From a virus, in IMG/VR virus record IMGVR_UViG_3300034020_000318, positions 1-32,619 of that record: a DNA stretch of 32,619 nt. One strand, 5' to 3'. Of this stretch, positions 5,422 to 12,028 are shown piece after piece. How positions within the stretch are numbered: the stretch's first letter is position 1; each line of letters begins with the position of its first letter. The notes under the pieces were generated by a model. That model did no database searches. It was not told the DNA's origin and worked only from the letters and a program-made list of their open reading frames with translations. A program made the translations under genes and the position numbers.

Positions 5422-6112
5422 ATTTTTGAATACTTCATTCTTTAAATCGCCTTTTGTAAGGGGCTTGGAAGGGTCTTTAAAGACGCTTTATTGCTTTATA
5501 ATTTGCGACTGCGAACCATCAGGAATATGGTCTAAAGATTTGGACATTGCGGGGGTTTACACTGGGTTTAAATTTACAGAATCTCAGTTTTATAAAAGTT
5601 TTGTAGAAACGGGCAAGGCGGTTGATTTGGGAAACGGGAAATATTTTTTCCCTGACTTTATAGAACATCAATATCCAAAGGGGCTATCTGAAAAAAACAT
5701 AGCGCACAATAACATTATACCTATCTTATTAAGTTTAAACCTTTTAGATGAAAATTTAAAGCCCCTTAAACGACCCTTTGAAGGGTCTAAGGTAATGGTA
5801 ATGGATAAGGTAAAGGAAAAGGTATTGGTAATACCCGACAAATTTGATTTCAAAAACGCGTTGCTTTCCTATGGTTTTGATAAAAATTTGATTTCTGAAT
5901 GGTTAGAAGTAAGGCGAAAGAAAAAAGCGGTCAACACAGAAACCGCGTACAAAGGATTTATTACTGAGGTAGAGAAAACTAACTTAGATAAAAACAAAGT
6001 CCTTCAAATGTGCGTGGAAAAAAGTTGGCAAGGGTTCACGGCAAGTTGGATAAAAGAGGATAAGCCAAATAATAAACCCGCAAACCTAAGAGATGAAGGG
6101 AGCTACTCATGA
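5411..6112 (+). CDS. Replication initiator/organiser-like protein
   Basis: ATG 5411 is preferred over the TTG six bases upstream. This 233-residue protein has an N-terminal winged-helix-like half (SLKTLYCFIICDCEPSGIWSKDLDIAGVYTGF), a variable linker with LKRPFEG, and a C-terminal helical half ending in VEKSWQGFTASWIKED. That last block resembles the 'I..si..nWQGLf' ending of phage DnaD-like replication proteins. The following gene is a DnaC-like loader, the usual partner in replisome assembly at a phage origin. The DNA-binding role is inferred from layout; no catalytic motif is present. Confidence 0.65.
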   Translation: MANRFLNTSFFKSPFVRGLEGSLKTLYCFIICDCEPSGIWSKDLDIAGVYTGFKFTESQFYKSFVETGKAVDLGNGKYFFPDFIEHQYPKGLSEKNIAHNNIIPILLSLNLLDENLKPLKRPFEGSKVMVMDKVKEKVLVIPDKFDFKNALLSYGFDKNLISEWLEVRRKKKAVNTETAYKGFITEVEKTNLDKNKVLQMCVEKSWQGFTASWIKEDKPNNKPANLRDEGSYS

Positions 6113-6726
6113 ACACGGAACTAATTTTACAGAACTATCTTAAACAAGTTGAACTTAATAAACCCGTTCAACAGTTAAAACCAAAATTTACACCTGATCA
6201 GTTGTTTGCAGCATGGGAAGCCACGGGCAAACTGAAACTTGAATCTTTTGAAATGGATAACACAAGCAAAGCTATCATAGACATTTGTTTTAATCCAAAG
6301 TATGAAAGTAGGGGCGCGATAATAATGGGCAACAAGGGCGTAGGGAAGACGTTAAATATGGACGTATTTGCAGCTATCAACACAAACATGATGCGAGTTA
6401 ATACAGAATGCTACGAAGTGGGGGAAATAGAACGCCAGTACAAAATAAAAGGGGCGTTGTTCCTCCAACACTTAGAAGACTTGCCTTGTTTGGTTATAAA
6501 CGACATGGGCATTGAACAAGATTTAAACGACTTTGGAACGCTTAGAAACATTGTAGCGGACATAATGTACTTACGATATAGAAAGTTTCAGAAATACCGC
6601 CTAAAAACCTTTTGCACTACGAATTTAAAGTGGGATAAGATACAGTCAAAGTATGGCGAAAGGCTATCGGATAGGTTTAAAGAGATGTTTAACCGTGTAG
6701 AGGTGTTAGGGGAAAGCAAGCGATGA
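6109..6726 (+). CDS. DnaC-like helicase loader (AAA+ ATPase)
   Basis: This 205-residue protein carries a Walker A motif GNKGVGKT (74-81), Walker B CLVIND (127-132), a sensor 1-like CTTNL (169-173) and an arginine-finger region YGERLSDR (182-189). This order is that of DnaC/IstB-type ATPases, which load the replicative helicase on single-stranded origin DNA. No helicase gene is visible in the window, so the phage probably loads the host DnaB. It overlaps the initiator-like gene by four bases (ATGA) and the next gene by four. Confidence 0.85.
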   Translation: MNTELILQNYLKQVELNKPVQQLKPKFTPDQLFAAWEATGKLKLESFEMDNTSKAIIDICFNPKYESRGAIIMGNKGVGKTLNMDVFAAINTNMMRVNTECYEVGEIERQYKIKGALFLQHLEDLPCLVINDMGIEQDLNDFGTLRNIVADIMYLRYRKFQKYRLKTFCTTNLKWDKIQSKYGERLSDRFKEMFNRVEVLGESKR

Positions 6727-6932
6727 AACACATAGACAACATGACAATCGAAGAGGTTATCTTCTACGGTCAGAGATTAAAGTACCACCTTTTACCAAAA
6801 GCAAAGGAGTATGTTAAAATAGCTCCAGTACATGAGGTTATTGGAATCATGGAAACAATAGTAAAGGGTGAGATAATGGTAGAAAAATTAAGACAAAAAT
6901 ATATAACATGGACACTTTCACAGCAGCCCTAG
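6723..6932 (+). CDS. Unknown helical protein in the replication operon
   Basis: A 69-residue protein, mainly alpha-helical by composition (MTIEEVIFYGQRLKYHLLPK ... HEVIGIMETIVKGEIMVEKLRQKY). It overlaps the helicase loader by four bases and the DnaA-like gene by 25. There are no cysteines or membrane segments. Tight packing suggests it works with replication, but I recognise no family. Confidence 0.55.
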   Translation: MKHIDNMTIEEVIFYGQRLKYHLLPKAKEYVKIAPVHEVIGIMETIVKGEIMVEKLRQKYITWTLSQQP

Positions 6933-7399
6933 ACATATTAACAAGCAGAGGATTTCCCAACGCCTTAGAGATAGCCAACGAAATTGAATTTCAAACGAGA
7001 TTAAAAACCATTGAACGTCCAAAAACATTTGAAGACGACAAACAACGTTTATTTGAAATTATCAAAGATTACGTGCCGACATACTGCGCTGGGAAGAATC
7101 CCATTCAAAATAAGTTTGGCGAAACCATAGGATATAAAGAGGAAAGAGAACGCCTATCAATAGAAGCGGTAAACTCTAAATCCCGCAAACAAGAACTTGT
7201 AATGGTAAGGCAAATTATGATGTACTTTTTACGGGAAAAATCGCACTACGGATTAAAGCAAATAGCTTACTCATTTGGTGGGCGCGACCACTCCACCGCT
7301 ATACATTCAAAGGACACGGTAATAAACTACATGGACGTGGACAGGAAGTATAAGGCAATGGTTGAGGAAATAGGACGGGCTTATTTAGAACGTTTCTAA
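6908..7399 (+). CDS. Stand-alone DnaA domain IV (origin-binding) protein
   Basis: This 163-residue protein has in its C-terminal half the DnaA DNA-binding signature: VMVRQIMMYFLREKSHYGLK then GGRDHSTAIHS at 124-134, the helix-turn-helix and signature loop that read DnaA boxes. The AAA+ domain of DnaA is absent; the N-terminal 90 residues are unrelated and helical. It lies directly after a DnaC-like loader, so I infer an origin-recognition or host-DnaA-competing role. The operator of promoter P2 overlaps its last codons and stop. Confidence 0.85.
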   Translation: MDTFTAALDILTSRGFPNALEIANEIEFQTRLKTIERPKTFEDDKQRLFEIIKDYVPTYCAGKNPIQNKFGETIGYKEERERLSIEAVNSKSRKQELVMVRQIMMYFLREKSHYGLKQIAYSFGGRDHSTAIHSKDTVINYMDVDRKYKAMVEEIGRAYLERF

Positions 7400-7444
7400 A
7401 TTACTAAAAGTGCTTGCAGAAATGGTTAAGAGGTAGTAAATTTG
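7386..7444 (+). promoter_or_regulatory. Early promoter P2 with operator dyad
   Basis: The operator TAGAACGTTTCTA (7386-7398) overlaps the stop codon of the DnaA-like gene. After 14 bp comes CTTG (7413-7416), a 20-nt spacer and TAAATTTG (7437-7444). CATACTTAA and ATG 7461 follow, giving the same 16-nt distance from -7 box to ATG as P1. CTTGCAGAAAT is identical to P1. Confidence 0.75.
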
Positions 7445-7460
7445 TGCCATACTTAATAAG

Positions 7461-7937
7461 ATGAAAACAATTAAAGAATGGTTAATGGAGTTGCCTGAGC
7501 CAGTAAGAAGTAGGGCTTTGAAGTATGGGCAAGAATTGCATTGGACAAACCAGAATAGCTTAAAAGCAGCTTTATCAACAGCCTTTGCATGGGATGAAAC
7601 AGAAGAAGAATCAAAATATTGGGTATATGTTTTCAGGGGTGAATACAATGAAGCCGAAGCGTTATTGCACCCCGACACCCGCAAACAAAACAGCCGTGAA
7701 GCGCACGAAAGCGTGAATAAAGAAAAGGTGCAGCAAGTAATCTTAGACACCCTCTTTTCATGCAAAACCCTAAGAGCAGAAGGCATGACAAAAGACGAAA
7801 TAGCCGACCACAGCCGACTAAAATCCGAGCAAGTGCATAAGCGCATGAGTGAACTGGAAAAGGCGGGCAAGGTAAAGCCTAACGGAAAGAGAAAAGGATC
7901 ATCAGGACGCAATCAAACAATATGGAAATTAATATGA
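7461..7937 (+). CDS. Winged-helix DNA-binding protein (putative regulator)
   Basis: This 158-residue protein begins with 'TIKEWLMELPEPVRSRALKY', a block seen in small Bacteroidota phage proteins. It ends with a winged-helix segment: MTKDEIADHSRLKSEQVHKR (helix-turn-helix) and a basic wing KVKPNGKRKGSSGRNQTIWKL. It is the first gene under P2, which carries the shared operator, so it is a candidate for the protein that reads the dyad and regulates its own operon. That link is inference. It overlaps the ERF gene by four bases at ATGA. Confidence 0.6.
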   Translation: MKTIKEWLMELPEPVRSRALKYGQELHWTNQNSLKAALSTAFAWDETEEESKYWVYVFRGEYNEAEALLHPDTRKQNSREAHESVNKEKVQQVILDTLFSCKTLRAEGMTKDEIADHSRLKSEQVHKRMSELEKAGKVKPNGKRKGSSGRNQTIWKLI

Positions 7938-8509
7938 AATCAATACACAATAAACTGCTAATCATTCAGCAGTCAGTAGACAAATTTGTGCAGGACGGGC
8001 AAGCACACGGTTACAAGTACACAACGGGTTCAACCGTACTGAATAAGATACGCCCACTTATGAACGAGCATAAGCTACTACTTAACCAAGAGGTTACCAG
8101 CATAGTAAACAACCGTATGGATTACACTTTAAAGAATGGCAATTCTAAAAGCGAAATCCTAACAACTATAGAAATACGCTTCACATGGGTAGACTGCGAA
8201 AGCGGGGAGACACTGGTAAGCCACTTTGCAGCCAACGGGCAGAATGATTGGGACAAGGGATTAGGCAGCGCGTTGACCTATGCAGAAAGGTACTATCTTT
8301 TAAAGTTCTTCCACATCCCCACGGACGAGGACGATGTGGACGCTAAAGCACCACACCCGCAAAGCGATAAACCATGGTTAAACAGAAACACAGAAAACTA
8401 TAACTTCGCGTTAAATCATCTTAAAAAGGGTGGTAGTATGGCTGATATAAAGGAAAAGTTTAGAGTAAACAAAGAGATTGAGCAAGAACTAACAGCAGCA
8501 GCAAAATGA
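7934..8509 (+). CDS. erf: ERF-family single-strand annealing protein
   Basis: ATG 7934 is preferred because it gives the usual ATGA coupling and the family-type start MKSIHNKLLIIQQSV; an ATG at 7922 is possible. The 191-residue product shows the ERF core: YTTGSTVLNKIRPLMNEHKL, a TTIEIRFTWVDCESGE strand pair and GLGSALTYAERYYLLKFFHI followed by DEDDVDA. ERF proteins anneal complementary single strands and support phage recombination and genome circularisation. The C-terminus (LNHLKKGGSMADIKEKFRVN) is a likely regulatory or partner-binding tail. No exonuclease partner is evident nearby. Confidence 0.85.
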   Translation: MKSIHNKLLIIQQSVDKFVQDGQAHGYKYTTGSTVLNKIRPLMNEHKLLLNQEVTSIVNNRMDYTLKNGNSKSEILTTIEIRFTWVDCESGETLVSHFAANGQNDWDKGLGSALTYAERYYLLKFFHIPTDEDDVDAKAPHPQSDKPWLNRNTENYNFALNHLKKGGSMADIKEKFRVNKEIEQELTAAAK

Positions 8510-8793
8510 AAGTAACTAAACCCCGCAACTTTATACACATGACCGATAACGATTGGGCGTTGTACATGACACACTTTGAACCTGAAACAAGGGAAGAAGC
8601 GGAAGAATATTTGAACGACTTACTTGCTTATTCAAAGACTGGCAACATTGAAAGCGGTATAGCAAAAAGAAGGGTAACACGCTTATTGAATGATTACCCC
8701 GATTTGGACGGTGTGAAAGTAAGGAAGATAGAGTTTAACGACAGATTTGAGGAGGGAGGATATTTTAGGCATGAAAACAGTAACACCATTTAA
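8506..8793 (+). CDS. Unknown 95-aa protein after the annealing protein
   Basis: The start overlaps the ERF stop by four bases. The product is acidic and helical in the middle (EPETREEAEEYLNDLLAYSK), then basic (GIAKRRVTRLLNDYPDL). No cysteines, no membrane segment, no recognised family. Co-translation with ERF suggests a recombination-related role, which is inference only. Confidence 0.55.
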   Translation: MKVTKPRNFIHMTDNDWALYMTHFEPETREEAEEYLNDLLAYSKTGNIESGIAKRRVTRLLNDYPDLDGVKVRKIEFNDRFEEGGYFRHENSNTI

Positions 8794-9163
8794 CCAAATA
8801 GAACCTGAGTTGCTATCCATGCAGAAGTTTTTAGAAATGGAATACGACACCTCAAATGATGAAATGGTATTAGCCCGTGCGCAGAAGTTAGAACACATTG
8901 TGGCAAGGTCGGGTAAGTTATGCGCGGACGCACGTTATCACAGAGATGTAATGACAAGCACGGCTATTATGGACACGCTAAAGGAATCACTTGCACAAGG
9001 GGGCTACTCGCCATCACTGATTAACAAAAAGGTGGATTCACTTTGCATGGACTTTAACTATATTGAAAAGTGGGCGGAAAGGGTGAATAGGACAAGTACA
9101 CACCAGTTAGAGTTTTCGCGGACGGTGATAAGTAACAATAAGGCAAAGCGTTCACTTATTTAG
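8771..9163 (+). CDS. Unknown protein of the recombination gene cluster (130 aa)
   Basis: ATG 8771 is chosen over an in-frame TTG at 8747: an AGGAGGGAGG purine tract at 8750-8759 lies about 11 nt upstream and could act as a rare true ribosome site. The product is mostly helical, with a central 'QKLEHIVARSGKLCADARYHRDV' and a C-terminal 'FNYIEKWAERVNRTSTHQLE'. The layout resembles small proteins encoded next to phage ssDNA-annealing genes, but I cannot name a function. Its stop codon lies in the operator of P3. Confidence 0.6.
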   Translation: MKTVTPFNQIEPELLSMQKFLEMEYDTSNDEMVLARAQKLEHIVARSGKLCADARYHRDVMTSTAIMDTLKESLAQGGYSPSLINKKVDSLCMDFNYIEKWAERVNRTSTHQLEFSRTVISNNKAKRSLI

Positions 9164-9218
9164 AATGATTCTAAATTATAAAAAGTGCTTGCAGATTTAA
9201 AAAATAGTATTACCTTTG
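9161..9218 (+). promoter_or_regulatory. Early promoter P3 with operator dyad
   Basis: The operator TAGAATGATTCTA (9161-9173) overlaps the preceding stop codon. After 14 bp comes CTTG (9188-9191), a 19-nt spacer and TACCTTTG (9211-9218), then CATACTTAA. The ATG at 9241 is 22 nt downstream of the box. This is the most symmetric of the three operators, with only the centre unpaired. Confidence 0.75.
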
Positions 9219-9240
9219 CTTCATACTTAACAACGAAACA

Positions 9241-9444
9241 ATGACAACGCAAGAAAAAAAACAAGCCATTTTGAATGTGATTTTTGAAAGAGCAAGCGAA
9301 CTAGTAGAAAAAGCAGAAGAGTATAGAGGCATACTTTTCCCTAAAAACGCTAACTATGATGAAATAGAAAAAGCAGCATTACAAAAAGCATTGCAAGAGT
9401 GGAAAGAAAACAAGCCAGTATTTAACACACCAAAATTAAGTTAA
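9241..9444 (+). CDS. Small helical early protein under P3
   Basis: A 67-residue lysine/glutamate-rich helical protein (EKKQAILNVIFERASELVEK ... DEIEKAALQKALQEWKENKP). It is the first gene of the P3 operon and is followed by an 80-nt structured gap. Early position, high charge and small size are what can be seen; no family is recognised. Confidence 0.6.
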   Translation: MTTQEKKQAILNVIFERASELVEKAEEYRGILFPKNANYDEIEKAALQKALQEWKENKPVFNTPKLS

Positions 9445-9459
9445 TAACCTTTAAACCCG

Positions 9460-9520
9460 ACACCTAATTAGGTGTTAAGTTCCACCCGCCTCGCTGCCAA
9501 AAGTAGCGGGGTTGCGGTGG
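9460..9520 (+). promoter_or_regulatory. Intercistronic structured element: perfect palindrome plus hairpin
   Basis: ACACCTAATTAGGTGT at 9460-9475 is a perfect 16-bp palindrome. Next, CCACC..GC (9482-9489) pairs with GCGGTGG (9514-9520) around an inner stem CTCGCTGC (9490-9497) with GTAGCGGG (9503-9510) and loop CAAAA. No T-run follows, so it is not a standard terminator. The next gene's ATG lies five bases past the hairpin, so it could control that start or form a processing site. Confidence 0.45.
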
Positions 9521-9524
9521 TAGA

Positions 9525-9638
9525 ATGGCAGGAAGAAAGAAAAAGGAGAATATGGCGGTGCTATACAAGCGCGTACCATTGAGGCTAAAGGCAGAGTTAC
9601 AGAAGTTAGTAAACGAATACGTAAAGAAGCATGAATAA
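9525..9638 (+). CDS. Small basic ribbon-helix-helix-like protein (37 aa)
   Basis: From ATG 9525 the product starts MAGRKKKENMAVLYKRVPLR, then LKAELQKLVNEYVKKHE. A basic N-terminus, a VLYKRVPLRL strand and one or more amphipathic helices resemble miniature Arc/MetJ-like ribbon-helix-helix proteins of Bacteroidota phages. Such proteins bind DNA as dimers and often repress their own operon; a nearby 16-bp palindrome (9460-9475) would be a plausible site. It overlaps the next gene by eight bases. Short length limits certainty. Confidence 0.5.
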   Translation: MAGRKKKENMAVLYKRVPLRLKAELQKLVNEYVKKHE

Positions 9639-9858
9639 GGAATACGACCTATTAAGACGCGAAGTAGAAGCACTTGATGAAGCTGCTATCTATTTACGCA
9701 ATCACAACGGCTATTTATTCAGCCGCACACCTTTGGAGTTCTTGGAGGAAATAAAGACGCGAAGTGAACGCATAACGGCAATGGCTAACGAAAAGATTAT
9801 GGCTATACACGGTGGCAACTGGGAGCAGTTTAGATTCCATAATTCAGACAAGGCATGA
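9631..9858 (+). CDS. Unknown 75-aa helical early protein
   Basis: ATG 9631 overlaps the previous gene's end. The product is helical (YDLLRREVEALDEAAIYLRN ... EFLEEIKTRSERITAMANEK) with a short C-terminal tail GGNWEQFRFHNSDKA. No motif is recognised. It overlaps the following membrane protein by four bases (ATGA). Confidence 0.55.
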   Translation: MNKEYDLLRREVEALDEAAIYLRNHNGYLFSRTPLEFLEEIKTRSERITAMANEKIMAIHGGNWEQFRFHNSDKA

Positions 9859-10025
9859 AACACGTAATTAATATAATGGTGTGGTTTACTTTAATCGCTT
9901 TAGCGGTTGGAGTAGCATATCTTCAAACAAAAAGCACTGACAATTTTAATGTTTGGTGCTTGCTTTTTGCGCCTATTGGATACTTTATGTATAGGTGGTT
10001 AGAAAAATTAGACACAGACTACTAA
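9855..10025 (+). CDS. Small two-span membrane protein (56 aa)
   Basis: From ATG 9855 the product has two hydrophobic segments, about residues 5-23 (INIMVWFTLIALAVGVAYL) and 34-48 (VWCLLFAPIGYFMYR), and a charged C-terminus. It lies in a chain of four-base overlaps (ATGA before, TAATG after), which supports expression. An envelope-located early function is possible, but the sequence gives no specific clue. Confidence 0.55.
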   Translation: MKHVINIMVWFTLIALAVGVAYLQTKSTDNFNVWCLLFAPIGYFMYRWLEKLDTDY

Positions 10026-10183
10026 TGAACAAGACAAAAGTATATGCAGTAACGGGGGTGCATCATGGTTCTATTATCGAAGCATATAGCAACACAGAAG
10101 CGCGTAAAATATTTAAGAAACACTACAACGGCGAAAAGATACTTGTAGTAAAAGATATTACAACCTATAATTTAGAGACTTGA
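10025..10183 (+). CDS. Unknown 52-aa early protein
   Basis: ATG 10025 overlaps the preceding stop by one base; an in-frame start at 9995 is less likely because it would overlap the membrane gene. The product looks like a small alpha/beta protein (KVYAVTGVHHGSIIEAYSNT, then EARKIFKKHYNGEKILVVKD). Its stop overlaps the TTG start of the HNH gene. No family is recognised. Confidence 0.55.
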   Translation: MNKTKVYAVTGVHHGSIIEAYSNTEARKIFKKHYNGEKILVVKDITTYNLET

Positions 10184-10491
10184 ACCACAGAGAAAAGTAT
10201 AAAAGAGCCTTCAATGTCCACGATGATAAAATCTACTGCGAGAGTTGCCAGAGATACGGGGAATTTGACGTCCACCATATCCAAGCACGAGGCATGGGTG
10301 GAGACCCTAACGGGAAAAGGGATATTATTGAGAACTTGATGGGGTTATGTAGGAAGTGTCACGAATGGCACGGGGATAAAAAGCACATGAGATTCTACCT
10401 CTACGAAAGCCATAGACAAGCATTAGTAAGTAAAGAGGTAGATTTTGACGAGGATTTGATGGAACAACTTAAACACGGGAAAAGGTTATGA
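10180..10491 (+). CDS. HNH endonuclease-like protein (TTG start)
   Basis: This 103-residue protein uses TTG 10180, overlapping the previous stop by four bases. HNH features: Cys20-x2-Cys23, DVHHI at 30-34, Asn52 in IENLMGLC, Cys57-x2-Cys60-His61 and a trailing WHGDKK. The 'DVHHI-xAR-G-MGG' block is typical of small phage HNH proteins. Situated among early genes, it may nick host or rival DNA, process replication intermediates or act as a selfish nuclease; sequence cannot decide. It overlaps the next gene by four bases. Confidence 0.75.
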   Translation: MNHREKYKRAFNVHDDKIYCESCQRYGEFDVHHIQARGMGGDPNGKRDIIENLMGLCRKCHEWHGDKKHMRFYLYESHRQALVSKEVDFDEDLMEQLKHGKRL

Positions 10492-10712
10492 AACAAACAG
10501 CAGTAGAATGGTTTAATGAAGAAATCAACAAGTTAAATGTAGGCACTGATGCAAGAGTGTTCATTGCTAAGTTATTTGAACAAGCCAAAGAAATGGAAAA
10601 GGAACAGATAGTTGAAGCGTATAAAGAAGGTTATAGCGATGGTGATTTTTACGAAGATGAACGCTTAGATAAAGAGTTAGCAGAACAGTACTACAAAGAA
10701 ACCTATGAGTAA
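10488..10712 (+). CDS. Conserved-type small protein 'KQTAVEWF...YYKETYE' (copy 1)
   Basis: This 74-residue protein starts MKQTAVEWFNEEINKL, has the middle helix EQAKEMEKEQIVEAYKEGY and ends EQYYKETYE. The same three blocks recur in the next gene, and I recognise the layout as a very common small protein of Bacteroidota phages. Function is unknown; strong helix content with acidic surface is all that shows. It starts at an ATGA overlap with the HNH gene. Confidence 0.75.
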   Translation: MKQTAVEWFNEEINKLNVGTDARVFIAKLFEQAKEMEKEQIVEAYKEGYSDGDFYEDERLDKELAEQYYKETYE

Positions 10713-10950
10713 TAAAAAACAAACAGCGGTTCAAAGATTGGTAGAACAATTAAGATTTACCCATAAAGAAGCGTATAATGATTTATATGAGGTAATTCAG
10801 CAAGCCTTAAAAATGGAAAAGCAACAAATTGAAGATGCACACCTTAAAGGACAAGAGCATGAAAAAGATTATTGGAATATAGGAGATAAGTCAATGTCAA
10901 GACATACTGGTAATAGTATAAAATACTACAAAGAAACCTATGAAGATTGA
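10705..10950 (+). CDS. Tandem paralogue of the preceding small protein (copy 2)
   Basis: This 81-residue protein has MSNKKQTAVQRLVEQL, then QALKMEKQQIEDAHLKG, and ends KYYKETYED, matching the three blocks of the gene just before it, with a longer variable middle. It overlaps copy 1 by eight bases. Tandem duplication followed by divergence is the simplest reading. The conserved ends and free middle suggest a scaffold with a variable surface. Function unknown. Confidence 0.75.
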   Translation: MSNKKQTAVQRLVEQLRFTHKEAYNDLYEVIQQALKMEKQQIEDAHLKGQEHEKDYWNIGDKSMSRHTGNSIKYYKETYED

Positions 10951-11086
10951 GGTTATAATCTACACCGAGACCAACGGACACCGCAATAGCTTAGACACTG
11001 CGCATACGGATTTAAAAGCAGCAATGCGAGAAATAGAGAAGGCAATCAAAGAGGGGAAGGATATACAAGTAAAGGTTAAATTGTGA
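10940..11086 (+). CDS. Unknown 48-aa early protein
   Basis: From ATG 10940, overlapping copy 2 by 11 bases, the product begins MKIEVIIYTETNGHRNSLDT, has an amphipathic helix (LKAAMREIEKAIKEG) and a terminal strand DIQVKVKL. This beta-alpha-beta pattern resembles a tiny ferredoxin-like or double-psi unit. No family is recognised. It ends just before the start of the sigma-like gene. Confidence 0.5.
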   Translation: MKIEVIIYTETNGHRNSLDTAHTDLKAAMREIEKAIKEGKDIQVKVKL

Positions 11087-11094
11087 TTTTTGGT

Positions 11095-11102
11095 TATCTT
11101 TG
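11095..11102 (+). promoter_or_regulatory. -7-like box 5 nt before the sigma-like gene
   Basis: TATCTTTG matches TAnnTTTG fully, and TTTAG (5 nt) separates it from the TTG start codon at 11108. The same 5-nt spacing is seen at the structural-gene sites. No clear -33 TTG is visible 17-23 nt upstream. Confidence 0.45.
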
Positions 11103-11107
11103 TTTAG

Positions 11108-11650
11108 TTGAAGCGCGACACTATCCTCCAAGAGTTATGCGAGGCGCGATGGTTAAAAGAATCGTGCAAGAGGATTGGCGGCTATAATGACCAAGACCTA
11201 TATCAGGAATTTATGCTCGTCGTTTGCCAAAAAACAGAACAAGACCTAACAGAGATTTACCCGTATATAAAGTGGTGGGCGGTTAGAACTCTCATAAACA
11301 TTGCCAACCCAAGTAACACCCGTAAAGAGTTTTACAAGAATTTTATACACAGACACACGGATATAAGTCAGGCACAAGAACCAGTGTACGAACACGAGTA
11401 TAACCACTACGATTATCTTTTGAAGGCAAAGGAAATAGTAATGGCAGACACTTCGATATATTGGTTTGATAAGGAACTATTCCTACTCTATGAAAACGGA
11501 GAGAGGTATTCCACCATAGCCAAGAGAACTAAGATATATCACAAGACCGTTAAAGAATCCATTGAACACATTAAAACCCTAATAAGAAAAGAATATGAAT
11601 GTTTGGTTGCAGATTGTTGCGATACCATGTATGGTGACACTAATCGTTAA
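11108..11650 (+). CDS. Sigma-factor-like protein (late regulator candidate)
   Basis: This 180-residue protein has an N-terminal block resembling sigma region 2 (YNDQDLYQEFMLVVCQKTEQ then YPYIKWWAVRTLINIA) and a C-terminal helix-turn-helix resembling region 4 (FDKELFLLYENGERYSTIAK ... KTVKESIEHIKTLIRKEYE). Proteins with this 'DLYQEF...WWAVRTLIN' layout occur in Bacteroidota phages. I infer that it may redirect RNA polymerase to late genes. It starts with TTG directly after a -7-like box, and the same 5-nt arrangement precedes several structural genes. The -10/-7 recognition residues cannot be mapped with certainty. Confidence 0.6.
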   Translation: MKRDTILQELCEARWLKESCKRIGGYNDQDLYQEFMLVVCQKTEQDLTEIYPYIKWWAVRTLINIANPSNTRKEFYKNFIHRHTDISQAQEPVYEHEYNHYDYLLKAKEIVMADTSIYWFDKELFLLYENGERYSTIAKRTKIYHKTVKESIEHIKTLIRKEYECLVADCCDTMYGDTNR

Positions 11651-11828
11651 TTACGGCATAATCCCCGCTGCGGATTGGTTGCTTATGAAATTAAGAAAGC
11701 CTTTTAACTGCGCTTTCTGTTTGACCTTTTGGTCTTCGTTGGCTATCTTTGTTTATCAGTATGGCGCGGAAGGAGTTTTGTATTGTGCAATATCAACAGC
11801 CATAGCGGCACAAATCAAATTCACATGA
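11631..11828 (+). CDS. Small membrane protein with CxxC-type motif
   Basis: ATG 11631 is preferred; the in-frame ATG 11595 would overlap the sigma-like gene by 56 bases instead of 20. The 65-residue product has an N-terminal hydrophobic segment, a central KLRKPFNCAFCLTFWSSLAI block and a final hydrophobic helix. The 'KP-x-C-x-x-C-x-T-F-W' block is common in small integral membrane proteins of phages. Function unknown. Confidence 0.6.
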   Translation: MVTLIVNYGIIPAADWLLMKLRKPFNCAFCLTFWSSLAIFVYQYGAEGVLYCAISTAIAAQIKFT

Positions 11829-12028
11829 CCGAGGAAGAAAAGGAAATAATCAGAGGGTTCAAGAAGTACATTGATCAGGTGAATAGGACGGCAACCCTTT
11901 CAATGGATGGCAATGATTACGCTTTACTTCAGGACGTACACATTAAAACTGGCAGAGGTCACATACCTAGCTGTAAGACTTGCATCATTAACGCACTAAG
12001 AGAACTCTACAATGAAGCTAACAATTAA
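11825..12028 (+). CDS. Small conserved-type protein with CxxC near its end
   Basis: ATG 11825 overlaps the preceding stop by four bases (ATGA); an in-frame start at 11729 would lie inside that gene. The 67-residue product is helical at the start (EEEKEIIRGFKKYIDQV) and has [18 protein letters not shown] at the end. The 'C-x-x-C-x-x-x-x-A-L-x-x-x-Y' ending is familiar in small proteins encoded just before packaging genes in Bacteroidota phages. Role unknown; it overlaps the glycosyltransferase gene by 17 bases. Confidence 0.6.
   Translation: MTEEEKEIIRGFKKYIDQVNRTATLSMDGNDYALLQDVHIKTGRGHIPSCKTCIINALRELYNEANN

Noticed and set aside
7385-7912. Minus-strand open frame of 175 codons opposite the winged-helix gene
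   Set aside because: It runs through promoter P2 and against a well-formed gene; its composition (many Cys, Ser, Phe) is that of an antisense shadow.
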